A DNA stretch of 64,000 nt from Luteipulveratus mongoliensis (lineage in GTDB: Bacteria > Actinomycetota > Actinomycetes > Actinomycetales > Dermatophilaceae), in NCBI RefSeq assembly GCF_001190945.1, contig NZ_CP011112.1:4712001-4776000 (forward strand). Reading direction: 5' to 3'. The position numbers were made by a program, and so were the translations under genes. Below the pieces are notes generated by a model that was not told the origin of the DNA, searched no databases, and worked only from the letters and a program-made list of their open reading frames with translations. How positions within the stretch are numbered: position 1 is the stretch's first letter; each line of letters starts with the position of its first letter. Shown one piece after another: positions 50,336 to 59,692 of this stretch.

Positions 50336-51661
50336 ATGGCCACTCCCACAGACACCATGAACCCCGCGGCCACCCCGCCTCCCGAGCCGGAGCCGGAGAC
50401 CCGCGGTGGGTCGGTGTTCCACCAGCTCTTCGGCGACAACGTGCGCCAGTTCGGCATGCTCGGTGCGCTCGTCGTGATCGTGCTGTTCTTCCAATGGTGG
50501 ACCCACAGCAAGATGCTGACGTCCGACAACATGATGAACCTGCTCAACGGCAACAGCTACATCCTGGTGCTGGCCATCGGCATGGTGATGGTGATCATCG
50601 CCGGTCACATCGACCTGTCGGTCGGCTCCGTCGCGGCGTTCGTCGGCATCATTGTCGCGAAGGCAACGTTCGACTGGTCATGGCCATGGTGGGCTGCCAT
50701 CCTGCTCGGCCTCGCGGTCGGCCTCCTGGTCGGCGTGTGGCAGGGCTTCTGGGTCGCCGTCATCGGCATCCCAGCGTTCATCGTGACCCTCGCCGGCATG
50801 CTGATCTTCCGCGGCGCCAACCAGCTGGTCGGAGACTCCCAGAGCGTTCCCGTGCCGGAACGGATCCAGTGGCTCGGCGGCGGATACATGAAGGAGATCG
50901 GCCCGGACACCGGTTACAACAACCTGACCGTGCTGCTCGGGCTTGCTGGCTGTGCCGCCGTGGTGTGGGGCCTGATGCGCGCCCGGCGGACGGCCGTGCG
51001 GATGCAGTCGGAGGTCGACCCGCTATGGGTGACGATCACCAAGATGGTGCTGCTCTGCGCTGTCATCCTCTACCTGACCAACCTCTACGCCACCGGCCGA
51101 CCAGGCACCTCGTTCCCGATTCCTGGGCTGATCCTGCTGGCCCTCGTCCTGATCTACGCCTTCATCACGTCGCGCACCGTCCTTGGCCGACACGTGTACG
51201 CCATCGGCGGCAACCGACAGGCCGCCGAGCTCTCCGGGGTGAAGAGTCGCAAGGTCAACTTCCTGGTCATCATGAACATGGGTCTGCTCGCCGCTGTTGC
51301 CGCGATCATGTTCATCGGTCGTTCCACGGCATCCGGACCTGCCGACGGTAACCAGTGGGAGCTCGACGCGATCGCTGCGGTCTTCATCGGCGGCGCTGCA
51401 GTCAGTGGTGGCGTCGGGACGGTGACGGGGAGCATGGTCGGCGGCCTGGTCATGGCGACGATGAACAACGGCCTTCAGCTGAAGGGAATCGGCGCTGACG
51501 CCACCCAGATCATCAAGGGTCTCGTCCTCTTGATCGCGGTCGCGCTCGACGTGTGGAACAAGAACCAGGGCCGCTTCTCGATCATCGGGCTCCTGACCAA
51601 AAGAAGTTCTGGGCAACAACCCGCCCAGGACACCAGCAGCACCACCAGTCCGACCGGCTAG
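50336..51661 (+). CDS. mmsB: Multiple-monosaccharide ABC transporter, permease
   Basis: This 441-residue BPD_transp_2 membrane protein with about ten helices has GNSYILVLAIGMVMVIIAGHIDLSVGSVAAFVGIIVAK (family signature), GIPAFIVTLAGMLIFRGANQLV and AIGGNRQAAELSGVKSRKVNFLVIMNMGLLAAVAAIMFIGR, then VFIGGAAVSGGVGTVTGSMVGGLVMATMNNGL. The length and the long insert match MmsB/GguB rather than RbsC. It lies 26 bases after the ATPase gene. Confidence 0.94.
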   Translation: MATPTDTMNPAATPPPEPEPETRGGSVFHQLFGDNVRQFGMLGALVVIVLFFQWWTHSKMLTSDNMMNLLNGNSYILVLAIGMVMVIIAGHIDLSVGSVAAFVGIIVAKATFDWSWPWWAAILLGLAVGLLVGVWQGFWVAVIGIPAFIVTLAGMLIFRGANQLVGDSQSVPVPERIQWLGGGYMKEIGPDTGYNNLTVLLGLAGCAAVVWGLMRARRTAVRMQSEVDPLWVTITKMVLLCAVILYLTNLYATGRPGTSFPIPGLILLALVLIYAFITSRTVLGRHVYAIGGNRQAAELSGVKSRKVNFLVIMNMGLLAAVAAIMFIGRSTASGPADGNQWELDAIAAVFIGGAAVSGGVGTVTGSMVGGLVMATMNNGLQLKGIGADATQIIKGLVLLIAVALDVWNKNQGRFSIIGLLTKRSSGQQPAQDTSSTTSPTG

Positions 51662-51719
51662 TCATCAACCAGCCGGTCTGTCGTCGACGAATCGGCCTCA
51701 AGGAGAAGGAAACTCATAC

Positions 51720-52868
51720 ATGCGCACTCACAAGCACCTGAGCGCGGCTGCGGCGGGCGCCGTCGTCCTCGCGCTCTCCCTGTCGGCCTGCGGGGGTCGC
51801 GACGACTCCGACGGCGACAAGACCGGATCGGCCCCAGCACCGGGCGCGTCCGGCTCCGGCTCCGCAGCGGCCGGCGGGTTCGCCAAGGACTCGGTCATCG
51901 GCGTCTCGCTGCCGCAGAAGACCAGCGAGAACTGGGTCCTCGCCGAGAACCTCTTTAAGACCGACCTCAAGGCCGCCGGCTACAAGCCCAACGTCCAGTT
52001 CGCCAACGGTGGGGTGAGCGAACAGCAGAACCAGATCAGCTCGATGGTCACCAACGGCGCCAAGGTCATCGTCATCGGCGCGATCGACGGCTCGCAGCTC
52101 AACACCCAGATCAAGCAGGCGCACGACGCCGGCGCCATCGTGATCGCGTACGACCGCCTGCTACTGAACACGCCCAACGTCGACTACTACGTCGCCTACG
52201 ACAACTTCAAGGTCGGCGAGCTGCAGGGCCAGGCCCTGCTCGATGGCATGAAGGCGAAGAAGCCGAACGGCCCGTACAACATCGAGCTGTTCGCCGGATC
52301 GCCCGACGATGCCAACGCGAAGGTCTTCTTCGACGGCGCCATGAAGGTGCTGCAGCCGAAGATCGCCGACGGCACGGTCAACGTGGTGTCCGGTCAGAAG
52401 TCGTTCAACCAGGCCGTCACCCAGGGCTGGAAGCCGGAGAACGCGCAGAAGCGTATGGACACCCTGCTGTCGGCCAACTACGGCGGCAGCAAGACCATCG
52501 ACGGTGTGCTGTCCCCCAACGACACGCTCGCCCGCGCGATCCTGACGTCCACCAAGTCGGCCGGCAAGCCCAACCCGATCGTCACTGGTCAGGACTCCGA
52601 GGTCGAGTCGATCAAGTCGATCATGGCTGGGGTGCAGTACTCCACCATCAACAAGGACACCCGCAACCTGGTGAAGCAGGCCGTCAAGATGGTCGGCCAG
52701 CTGCAGGCCGGCCAGAAGGTCGACGTCAACGACACCAAGAGCTACAACAACAAGGTGAAGATCGTTCCGTCCTTCCTGCTCCCGCCGCAGATCGTGACGA
52801 AGGCCAACGCCAAGGAGGCCTACGCCAACGACCCGACGCTGTCGAAGATCGTCAACGCCGGAGGCTGA
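51720..52868 (+). CDS. chvE: Multiple-monosaccharide ABC transporter, substrate-binding lipoprotein (ChvE type)
   Basis: This 382-residue lipoprotein has a signal peptide and lipobox (VVLALSLSACGG). The periplasmic-binding fold begins VIGVSLPQKTSENWVLAENLFKTDLKAAGYKPNVQFANGGVSEQQNQISSMVTNGAKVIVIGAIDGSQL and contains AYDRLLLNTPNVDYYVAYDNFKVGELQG and GVLSPNDTLARAIL, as in ChvE/multiple-sugar binding proteins. It delivers sugar to MmsAB. A 58-base gap from the permease allows separate, higher expression. Confidence 0.94.
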   Translation: MRTHKHLSAAAAGAVVLALSLSACGGRDDSDGDKTGSAPAPGASGSGSAAAGGFAKDSVIGVSLPQKTSENWVLAENLFKTDLKAAGYKPNVQFANGGVSEQQNQISSMVTNGAKVIVIGAIDGSQLNTQIKQAHDAGAIVIAYDRLLLNTPNVDYYVAYDNFKVGELQGQALLDGMKAKKPNGPYNIELFAGSPDDANAKVFFDGAMKVLQPKIADGTVNVVSGQKSFNQAVTQGWKPENAQKRMDTLLSANYGGSKTIDGVLSPNDTLARAILTSTKSAGKPNPIVTGQDSEVESIKSIMAGVQYSTINKDTRNLVKQAVKMVGQLQAGQKVDVNDTKSYNNKVKIVPSFLLPPQIVTKANAKEAYANDPTLSKIVNAGG

Positions 52869-52889
52869 TCAACCAACCGCACGACACGA

Positions 52890-52920
52890 CGGCCCGGCAC
52901 CCCGCAGGGGTGCCGGGCCG
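52890..52920. terminator. Hairpin terminator after chvE
   Basis: A perfect 14-base stem, CGGCCCGGCACCCC with GGGGTGCCGGGCCG, has a 3-base loop. It lies 22 bases after the chvE stop and also before the convergent small secreted protein gene. Confidence 0.85.
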
Positions 52921-52946
52921 ACATATATGTCGGGAGGAACACGCTG

Positions 52947-53396
52947 TTAGCAGCTCGTGGAGATCCCGAGCGCGCTGAGCGTTGCAGTGGACGCGACCCG
53001 TCCGGCTGAAGCCCCGGCCGGACCTCCCCACAATCCGACAATGGTCGATACCACCGCCACGCTGCAGCCGAACTCCTTCTTAGTCAACGCTCGACCGCGA
53101 GGGATGAGATCCGGATAAATGTGGGCTACGTGATTTCCGGAGATGTACTTGTCGAGGAAGCCGTGACAGGCAAACATAGCCTTGTCGTGCCAGTCCATGA
53201 ATTGCCCATTGGGCCCCTGGCACGTGATGTCGTACTCGCCCGTGCGGAACGATTCCCCTGAGTGCTGAGCAAGTGCCACAGTCGCACTATCCGACATGAG
53301 GTCCGGAGTTTCGAATGCCGATGCCTGGGCGCCAGAGGCGATAACGATCGTGCCGGCGGAAAGTACGGCGAAGGCCGCCTTGCTCATTGTTCGCAT
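52947..53396 (-). CDS. Small secreted protein of unknown function
   Basis: I do not recognise this 149-residue protein. It has a signal peptide (MSKAAFAVLSAGTIVIASGAQASA) and a mature part with four cysteines: ITCQGPNGQ, FACHGFLDKY, EFGCSV and the C-terminal SC. The last 40 residues (GCSVAVVSTIVGLWGGPAGA, then SAGRVASTATLSALGISTSC) are Gly/Ser/Ala-rich, hydrophobic and bounded by cysteines, resembling a membrane-active peptide. The gene and its 5' region are visibly lower in GC than their neighbours, suggesting recent acquisition. It is downstream of the large STAND regulator on the same strand. Confidence 0.75.
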   Translation of the reverse strand: MRTMSKAAFAVLSAGTIVIASGAQASAFETPDLMSDSATVALAQHSGESFRTGEYDITCQGPNGQFMDWHDKAMFACHGFLDKYISGNHVAHIYPDLIPRGRALTKKEFGCSVAVVSTIVGLWGGPAGASAGRVASTATLSALGISTSC

Positions 53397-53577
53397 TTTG
53401 AGATCCCCTACTCTTTCGATGCGACCCGCAGCCCGGTCGGACTGGGTTACGTCTCCGACTCTGTCACGCTCCTCGAAAGATCTGGGCGATCCCGGCCCGA
53501 GAAAGTTCCGTACCAGAAGTGCAGTTCAAAGGCAACCGTTTGGTCGGAGAGCGGCCAAGCCACGGGGACTCATCTAG

Positions 53578-53592
53578 TTCCGACAATCGGAA
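53578..53592. promoter_or_regulatory. Short inverted repeat between STAND regulator and secreted protein genes
   Basis: TTCCGA-CAA-TCGGAA has perfect 6-base arms and lies 26 bases after the regulator gene's stop and about 180 bases upstream of the secreted protein start. It could be an operator or a weak terminator. The rest of the 220-base gap (53397-53617) holds no other feature I can identify. Confidence 0.35.
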
Positions 53593-53617
53593 GCATCTCG
53601 TGCCGGGCCGTCGTACG

Positions 53618-56020
53618 TCATGACCCGCCGATCGTCACCTGCTGATCGTCCTCGCACAGCTCGCGGATCTCGGCCGCCTCGCGCCACTCGCCGCGGCGTT
53701 CGTGAATGCGTACGGCGGCCATCCAGTGGGCCTTCGCCTCATCGCGCCGTCCCATCCGGGCGAGCGCCACACCGATCCGCCGCCGCAGACTCGGCTCCTG
53801 CTGGCCCGGCCCGCTCTCATCGACCAGCGCGAGACCGTCGTTCAGCACCGTGAGGCCGGCCTGCGGGCTGCCGGCGAGCACGTGCCAGTAGCCCAGCTCG
53901 TCCAGCGCCTCGGTCTCCAGCGCGCGGTCGTTGATCGAGCGACTGACCTCGACGCAGTCCTCCAGGTGCTGTCGCGCCTCCGGCAGCTCGCCGTGATCAC
54001 GCAGCATCGCCCCCAGGTTGACCAGAGCCATCGCTACTCCGCGCGGTTCGTGCAGCCTGCGGTAGTACGCCAGCGCCCGCCGCTCCGCTGCGATCCCGGT
54101 CTCCAGGTCGCCCTCCTCGGCGAGTAGCAGGCCGAGGTCTCGCGAGGCCATGGCGACGGCGCGCTCGTCGTCCGCGGCAGTGCCGAGCTCGATGCCGCGG
54201 CGGCACATCGCGATGGCCTCCTGGGTACGCCTCATGCGGCCCAGCGGGATGGCGGCCGCGACGCAGGCGATCGCCTCTGCTGACGGGTCCGAGATCTCGC
54301 CGGCCAGCTCCAGCGCGCGATACGCCTCGATCAGCGCGCGTTCGTGCTCGGCACGGGCGGAGTACGCCATCACCAGGTCTTGGTGCAGCCAAACCCGATC
54401 TTGCACGGCCTCCGTCGGGACGTGCTCCAGTGCGAGCTCGAGCAGCTCGGGCCAGCCGGCCGTCTCGGCGAGAGTGACGAAGTAGGTGATCATGCCCAGC
54501 GCGAGTCGCGACACGAGTGCGCCGGCCGCGGGGCCGTACGACACGAGGGCTCGGGCGAGCGCGAGAATCTGGTCGGCCTCCTCGACGATGAACTCGATGC
54601 ACTCCGCCTGATCGACGAGGCTGCCTGAGGCCGCGACCATCTCGGCCTCGTCGATGCCCTGCGGCGTGGCCCGCGAGATCGGCCGCGTGCGCCAGGCGAC
54701 CGCGGCGTACATCTCGAGCAGCCGCAGCAGCGTGGCCCGTCGCTCGGACTCCGTGAGCTGCTGCGCGGCCCGTTCGCTCGCCACCGCCTGAATGAGGTCA
54801 TGGATGCGATAGCGGCCGGGACCGGCGACGTCCAGGAGGCTGACGTCGACCAGACGCTCCAGGCCCTCCTGGACGGCCGACGCAGGCGAGCCCGACATGC
54901 AGACCATGGCTTCGGTCGACAGGAACGGCGCCGGCAGAATCCCCGCGAGCAGGAGCAGTCGTACGGCGAGGGCATCGGCCGGGTCGTCGCCGTGCTCCAG
55001 CTGTTCGATCGAGACGGCCAAGGTGCTGCGTACGGCCAGGTCACCGGAGCGCAGCTCGCTCAGCCTGCTGCTGGTGGACCCGAGGCGTTCGGCCATGTGG
55101 TCGAGTGGCCACGACGGCCGCGCCGCGAGCCGTGCTCCGATGATCCGCAGCGCCAGGGGCAGGCCACCGCAGCGGCAGGACAGCTCAGCGGCGGCATCGA
55201 GGTCGTCGGCCAGGCGCTCGGGCCCGATCAGCTGACCGAGCAGCTCGACCGATGCCTCGCCCGACAGCACATCGAGCGGCAGGTGCTGGATGCCGAGACG
55301 GCCATCGAGAGCGCGCCGACTCGTGAGCAGCACAGCGCAACCTGCTGACCCGGGAACGAGCGGCTCGACCTGCGCGACGTCGGCCGCGTTGTCCAGGACC
55401 AGGAGCAGGCGGAGGTCGGAAGTGATCGATCGATAGAACGCCGCCGCATGATCGAGATCGAGCGGGATGTCGTCGACGCCGACCCCGAGCGAGGTCAGCA
55501 GGAAGGTCAGCGCCAGATGGCTGGTGACCGGCGAGTCGAGGTCGTGCCCCTTGAGGTCGACGAACAGCTGACCGTCCGGGTAGTGCTCGGCCAGCGCAGC
55601 AGCGGCCTCGAGCGCGAGCGCGGTCTTGCCGACACCGCCCATACCGACGATCGCCAGAGCCTGTGGCGTACGTCGTTCGGTCGGGTCCCCGAGCCGCTGC
55701 ACGATCTCGGCGAGCTCGCCGCCGCGACCGAACAAGGCCGGCGGCCGGGCCGGGAGCTGACGTGGGACGTTGGCATCGGTCGTACGGGGCGCCGATCGTG
55801 ACTGCGCCGCGGCGTCGACCAGCTCGGCCTCGTCGGTCGCAGACAGGTCAAGGCCGGTCACGAGAAGCCCGATGGTGTCACTGCGCGGACGGCGTCGCTG
55901 CCCACGCTCCAGCGCGCTGATGCCCTCGACACTCAGGCCGGAGCGGTCGGCGAGCTCTTCCTGCGTCAGCCCCGCCGCCTTGCGCAACCGTCGAAGGTTT
56001 GTCGCGAAGTCCCTGCTCAC
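53618..56020 (-). CDS. XRE-type HTH/NB-ARC/TPR STAND regulator
   Basis: This 800-residue protein starts with a Cro/C1 HTH (FATNLRRLRKAAGLTQEELADRSGLSVEGISALERGQRRRPR). The NB-ARC ATPase follows: FGRGGELAEIVQRL, Walker A VGMGGVGKTALALEAA, LLLVLDNAADVAQVEPLVPG as Walker B, and VLLTSR. A winged-helix/ARC2 part (CGGLPLALRIIGARL) comes next, and the second half is TPR repeats (residues about 560-790). Such STAND proteins act as ATP-dependent molecular switches controlling secondary metabolism or development. It is divergent from a secreted CHAP hydrolase and upstream of a small secreted protein. Confidence 0.92.
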   Translation of the reverse strand: MSRDFATNLRRLRKAAGLTQEELADRSGLSVEGISALERGQRRRPRSDTIGLLVTGLDLSATDEAELVDAAAQSRSAPRTTDANVPRQLPARPPALFGRGGELAEIVQRLGDPTERRTPQALAIVGMGGVGKTALALEAAAALAEHYPDGQLFVDLKGHDLDSPVTSHLALTFLLTSLGVGVDDIPLDLDHAAAFYRSITSDLRLLLVLDNAADVAQVEPLVPGSAGCAVLLTSRRALDGRLGIQHLPLDVLSGEASVELLGQLIGPERLADDLDAAAELSCRCGGLPLALRIIGARLAARPSWPLDHMAERLGSTSSRLSELRSGDLAVRSTLAVSIEQLEHGDDPADALAVRLLLLAGILPAPFLSTEAMVCMSGSPASAVQEGLERLVDVSLLDVAGPGRYRIHDLIQAVASERAAQQLTESERRATLLRLLEMYAAVAWRTRPISRATPQGIDEAEMVAASGSLVDQAECIEFIVEEADQILALARALVSYGPAAGALVSRLALGMITYFVTLAETAGWPELLELALEHVPTEAVQDRVWLHQDLVMAYSARAEHERALIEAYRALELAGEISDPSAEAIACVAAAIPLGRMRRTQEAIAMCRRGIELGTAADDERAVAMASRDLGLLLAEEGDLETGIAAERRALAYYRRLHEPRGVAMALVNLGAMLRDHGELPEARQHLEDCVEVSRSINDRALETEALDELGYWHVLAGSPQAGLTVLNDGLALVDESGPGQQEPSLRRRIGVALARMGRRDEAKAHWMAAVRIHERRGEWREAAEIRELCEDDQQVTIGGS

Positions 56021-56216
56021 GGCACCCCCAAAGATCCGTGCATCAGCCTGCGTTGTTCAACGTACTGTCCTCTGACGTCGTGTGGCGTTGTGCGGGTCCG
56101 TTGTCCGGGTTGTCCGTGGTGCGCACCCGGGCCGGGTCGAGATGGTGAAGCCGTGGCTCACCGCCACCGGTCGCCGAAATCGTGCGGCCGTCCGTCACTC
56201 GGAGAGGACCGACATC

Positions 56217-56771
56217 ATGCAGGCCACCACTCCCCGCACCCTTCTCAGCATCACCGCCGGTGCCGCCATCGTGTGCTCGACGCTCGCCGCGGCACCGTCC
56301 CCGGCGTCCGCGAACGAGCTGAATGAGCCGACCGCCAAGATCGCGATGGCCTCAGCCGGCAGCAAGGTCGTCTCGATCGCGAAGGGCCAGGTCGGCTACA
56401 AGGAGTCCGGCAACAACTGCACGAAGTACAGCAGCCAGTGCGTCTCCTGGTGCGCGTTGTTCGCCACCTGGGTCTGGAACAAGGCCGGGATCAAGATTCC
56501 GCGGTACGCCTTCACCGGCGACCTCTACAACTGGGGCAAGTCCAAGGGCCGCTCGCACTGGGTCAAGGGCAAGCCGCTGGGCAAGGTCAACGCCGGCGAC
56601 CTCGTCCTCTACGGCTCCGGCCCGTCCTCGCCCAGCACCTCGACGCACGTCGACATCGTGGTGGGCGTCTACAAGGACCACCTGAAGGTCATCGGCGGCA
56701 ACGTCAGCAACAAGGTGACGATGCGCAACGTCCCCCGCAAGAACATCTACGCCTGGGTCGACGCCCGCTGA
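56217..56771 (+). CDS. Secreted CHAP-domain wall hydrolase
   Basis: This 184-residue exported protein has a signal peptide (TLLSITAGAAIVCSTLAAAPSPASA). A CHAP/NlpC-like domain follows: VVSIAKGQVGYKESGNNCTKYSSQCVSWCALFATWVWNKAG, with the probable nucleophile C79, and TSTHVDIVVGVY with the probable His144. GDLVLYG lies between. This domain cleaves peptidoglycan amide bonds. GGAGAGGA precedes the chosen ATG. It starts divergently from the XRE-NB-ARC regulator, sharing about 196 bases in which I see no clear riboswitch or operator. Confidence 0.88.
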   Translation: MQATTPRTLLSITAGAAIVCSTLAAAPSPASANELNEPTAKIAMASAGSKVVSIAKGQVGYKESGNNCTKYSSQCVSWCALFATWVWNKAGIKIPRYAFTGDLYNWGKSKGRSHWVKGKPLGKVNAGDLVLYGSGPSSPSTSTHVDIVVGVYKDHLKVIGGNVSNKVTMRNVPRKNIYAWVDAR

Positions 56772-56780
56772 GCACTCTCG

Positions 56781-56828
56781 ACGTACGACGGCCGGTCACC
56801 TTCTCGGAGATGACCGGCCGACGTACGT
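56781..56828. terminator. Hairpin between convergent CHAP and BTAD genes
   Basis: ACGTACGACGGCCGGTCA pairs with TGACCGGCCGACGTACGT apart from one A-A mismatch, with a 12-base loop. It lies 9 bases after the CHAP stop and 8 before the end of the BTAD gene on the other strand. Confidence 0.8.
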
Positions 56829-56836
56829 CCCGGTCG

Positions 56837-59599
56837 TCAGAGCTGGCGCAGGATGATCGACGGTGTCGTCGGGACCGCTGCCTGCTCGATCGAGTGCAGC
56901 TCCTCGGCCCCGATGAGGCCGAGCTGGTGCAGCTGCTCAGCAGCCTGCCGCCACTCCACCCGAGCGCGGTCGGTCCCACCGAGCTCGTGCATGGATGTCG
57001 CCAGCCCCCAACGGTGCTCGGCCTCGTAGTAGGAGCCGATCAGGTCGGCTGCCGCGTCGGCCTCCAGCGCCCGCTCGAACGACATCACGGCGTCGGTGGT
57101 CCTGCCGAGGCGGCGACGGAGGTCGGCGATGTTGCCGAGCACGATCGCTCGCTGCCACCGGAAGTCGCCGCTCTCGGTGAGCGTGAGGGCCTCGACATAG
57201 ATCTCTGCTGCCTGTTCGAGTCGACCGTTGCGCGAGTGCAGCAGGCCGATCGCGACCATGCTGTCCAGCTCGCCGTGCCGGTCACCGAGCGTGGCAAAGA
57301 GGCGCGCCGCCTCCTGCGCGGACTCCAACGACTCGGACGTTCGGTCGAGGTGCGACAGGGCCGATGAGCGCACGCGCAGCGCGACTGCCCGCCCTCGGAT
57401 ACTGCCGGCCTCCGCCCACAGGCGGATCGCCTCACCGACGTGCTCAAGGCTGGCGTCGATCGAGCCCAGCAGGCTGAGCGCCCAGGCCAGGTCGTTGTGG
57501 AGCAGCGCTCGGTCGTAGCCGCTAACGTCCGGCGAACACGCCTGCAGCGCAACGTCATTGAGCTTCTCGATCTCGCGCCACTGCCCGCGGCTGTTGAGCG
57601 GTGCGAACATCGCGGCGGCGAGCTCGCGGCTCAGCCGCGCACCCTCCGCGCCGGCGCTGCTCACCTGCTGAGCGGTGACCAGCACGTTGTCCATGTCGCT
57701 CGAGAGCCAGACGCTGACCTCGGCCTCGGAGGTCAGCTCCACAGCCGGAGCCTCGACGGCGAGCCCGTCCGTACGCCAGGTGATGCGGTCACCGACCGCG
57801 GACGCTCCGACCGCCGTAGCGAGATAGTGCTCGGCGACGCGGTGCACGGCTGCCTGTCGCGCGCTCTCCGAGGTCACCAGCTCGCGACCGCACAACCGGA
57901 CGAGGTCGTGCATGGCAAAACGGTCCGGCCTGCTGACCTGCACCAGCTGGGCGTCGCACAACGTGTCCAGCAGATCGCTGGTCTCGGGCTCACCGAGCGC
58001 GGCGGCCGCTGCGGCAGCGCTCAACCCGATGTCGCTGCCATCCAGCAGGGACATCGCGCCCAGCAGTCGTCCGGCATCGGCGTCGATCCCGTCATAGCTG
58101 AGCGCGAAGCTCATCCGTACCGCGCGATCGTCCTGCGCCAGGACGTCCAACCGCCGCCCTTGATCGTGCAAGCGATTCGCGAGCGTCCGCAGGTCCCAAC
58201 GCCGTTGGCGCAGCTTGGCGGCCGCGATGCAGATGGCGAGCGGCAGGTCATCACACAGGTGCGCCACCTCCGCCGCCACGGCCCGCTCGTCCGGACTGGG
58301 CACGAGACCGGCACGCGTGAGGAGCAGCTCGATCGCCTCGTCGCGGTCGAGCACGCCGACCTGGTGGTGGGCCGTCCCGTCGAGCGAGGCGAGCATGCTG
58401 CGGCTGGTGACCAGGACCGCGCTTCCACCACCGCCCGGCAGCAACGGACGAACCTGTGCGACGTCGCTGACGTCGTCGAGAACGAGTAGCAGCTTGCGGT
58501 CTGCCGTCATCGATCGCAGCCGCGCCGATGCTTCTTCGAGGTTCGGGGGGATGTCGCCGTCGGCGAGGCCGAGCGAGCGCAGGAGGCGGGCTACCGCGGC
58601 GGCCGGCTCCACCGGATGCGCCCCTGGCGTCGCGCCACGCAGGTGGAGGTAGATCTGACCGTCCGGGAAGTCGGCCGCCACGGCTCGCGCGGCGTGCGCA
58701 GCAATGGCCGACTTGCCGACGCCGCCAGGGCCGTACAACGCCACCACACCGACTGATGACGCGCTCTGGTCCCGCAGCTCGCGCTGGACGACCGCCAGCT
58801 GCTCCTGCCTGCCGGTGAACAAGGTCACGACGGGCGGCAGCTCCGCCGGCACCTGTCGGTGGAGGGTCTGCGTGTCCTCCGCGGGCTCGGCCCGCTCCGT
58901 GGACAGAACGGCCGAAAGTGCTTGCTGCAGCTGGAGACCCGGCTCAAGACCCAGCTCGGTCGACAGGACCCGCCGCGCCTCTGCGTACGCCGCGAGCGCC
59001 TCGTCGGTTCGGCCGGCGAGACGATGACACGTCACCAGATGCGCCCAGAAGCCTTCGTGCAACGGGTGATCCGTGACGAGCTGGACGAGCACGGGCGTGA
59101 GGTCCTCATACCGACCGCCGGCGAGCTGCGAGGCGACCGATCGCTCGGTGACCTCGACGTGGAGGGCGCTCAGTCGTACCCGCTCGCGCTCGACGGGTGT
59201 GCTTGCCCCGACGGCGGCGTACGGCTCGCCGCGCCACAACGCCAACGCGTCACTCGGGCGTCCGTCCTGGACCAGACACTCGAACTCTCGGACGTCGAAG
59301 TCGTCCTCGTCGAGGACGAGCCGGTAGCCGTCCGAGGCGTGCTCGACCCGGTCCTTGCCATCCTCGCCAAGCAGCAGACGCAGGCGGTGGATGTGGACGT
59401 GCATGCTCGAACGGGCCGACCTCGGAGGCTGCTCGCCCCAGAGCGCGTCGATCACCTGGTCGGCCGAGATCCGGGCGCCGTTGCCGGCCAGCAGTGTGGC
59501 GAGCAGCACCGTCTGCTTGCCGGGCGCGAGCGGCACCGTGCGACCGGTGTCGTACCGGATCTCAAGGGGGCCGAGCGCGCCGAAGAACACGTCCCGCAC
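56837..59599 (-). CDS. AfsR/SARP-type regulator (BTAD, NB-ARC, TPR)
   Basis: This 920-residue protein has an OmpR-like DNA-binding domain ([70 protein letters not shown]) and a bacterial transcriptional activation domain. The NB-ARC ATPase has Walker A YGPGGVGKSAIAAHAAR and Walker B LLLVLDDVSDVAQVRPLLPGGGG. TPR repeats follow to the C-terminus. This is the AfsR layout, activators of secondary metabolism and morphogenesis in Streptomyces. A GTG start is used. It lies downstream, in the same direction, of a secreted M23 protein gene. Confidence 0.93.
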   Translation of the reverse strand: MRDVFFGALGPLEIRYDTGRTVPLAPGKQTVLLATLLAGNGARISADQVIDALWGEQPPRSARSSMHVHIHRLRLLLGEDGKDRVEHASDGYRLVLDEDDFDVREFECLVQDGRPSDALALWRGEPYAAVGASTPVERERVRLSALHVEVTERSVASQLAGGRYEDLTPVLVQLVTDHPLHEGFWAHLVTCHRLAGRTDEALAAYAEARRVLSTELGLEPGLQLQQALSAVLSTERAEPAEDTQTLHRQVPAELPPVVTLFTGRQEQLAVVQRELRDQSASSVGVVALYGPGGVGKSAIAAHAARAVAADFPDGQIYLHLRGATPGAHPVEPAAAVARLLRSLGLADGDIPPNLEEASARLRSMTADRKLLLVLDDVSDVAQVRPLLPGGGGSAVLVTSRSMLASLDGTAHHQVGVLDRDEAIELLLTRAGLVPSPDERAVAAEVAHLCDDLPLAICIAAAKLRQRRWDLRTLANRLHDQGRRLDVLAQDDRAVRMSFALSYDGIDADAGRLLGAMSLLDGSDIGLSAAAAAAALGEPETSDLLDTLCDAQLVQVSRPDRFAMHDLVRLCGRELVTSESARQAAVHRVAEHYLATAVGASAVGDRITWRTDGLAVEAPAVELTSEAEVSVWLSSDMDNVLVTAQQVSSAGAEGARLSRELAAAMFAPLNSRGQWREIEKLNDVALQACSPDVSGYDRALLHNDLAWALSLLGSIDASLEHVGEAIRLWAEAGSIRGRAVALRVRSSALSHLDRTSESLESAQEAARLFATLGDRHGELDSMVAIGLLHSRNGRLEQAAEIYVEALTLTESGDFRWQRAIVLGNIADLRRRLGRTTDAVMSFERALEADAAADLIGSYYEAEHRWGLATSMHELGGTDRARVEWRQAAEQLHQLGLIGAEELHSIEQAAVPTTPSIILRQL

Positions 59600-59692
59600 G
59601 CTAACGACATCCGTGGGCGTGCACGCCGATCAGGCGTCACCGTTCGGTCCGCCCGGTGAGAGGAGCCAGGCGGACCGACGGTGCGCGGCGGA

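Noticed and set aside
56021-56216. A c-di-AMP (ydaO) riboswitch upstream of the CHAP hydrolase
   Set aside because: Such switches precede wall hydrolase genes in actinobacteria, and disA is nearby. However, I could not find the conserved ydaO core in this gap.
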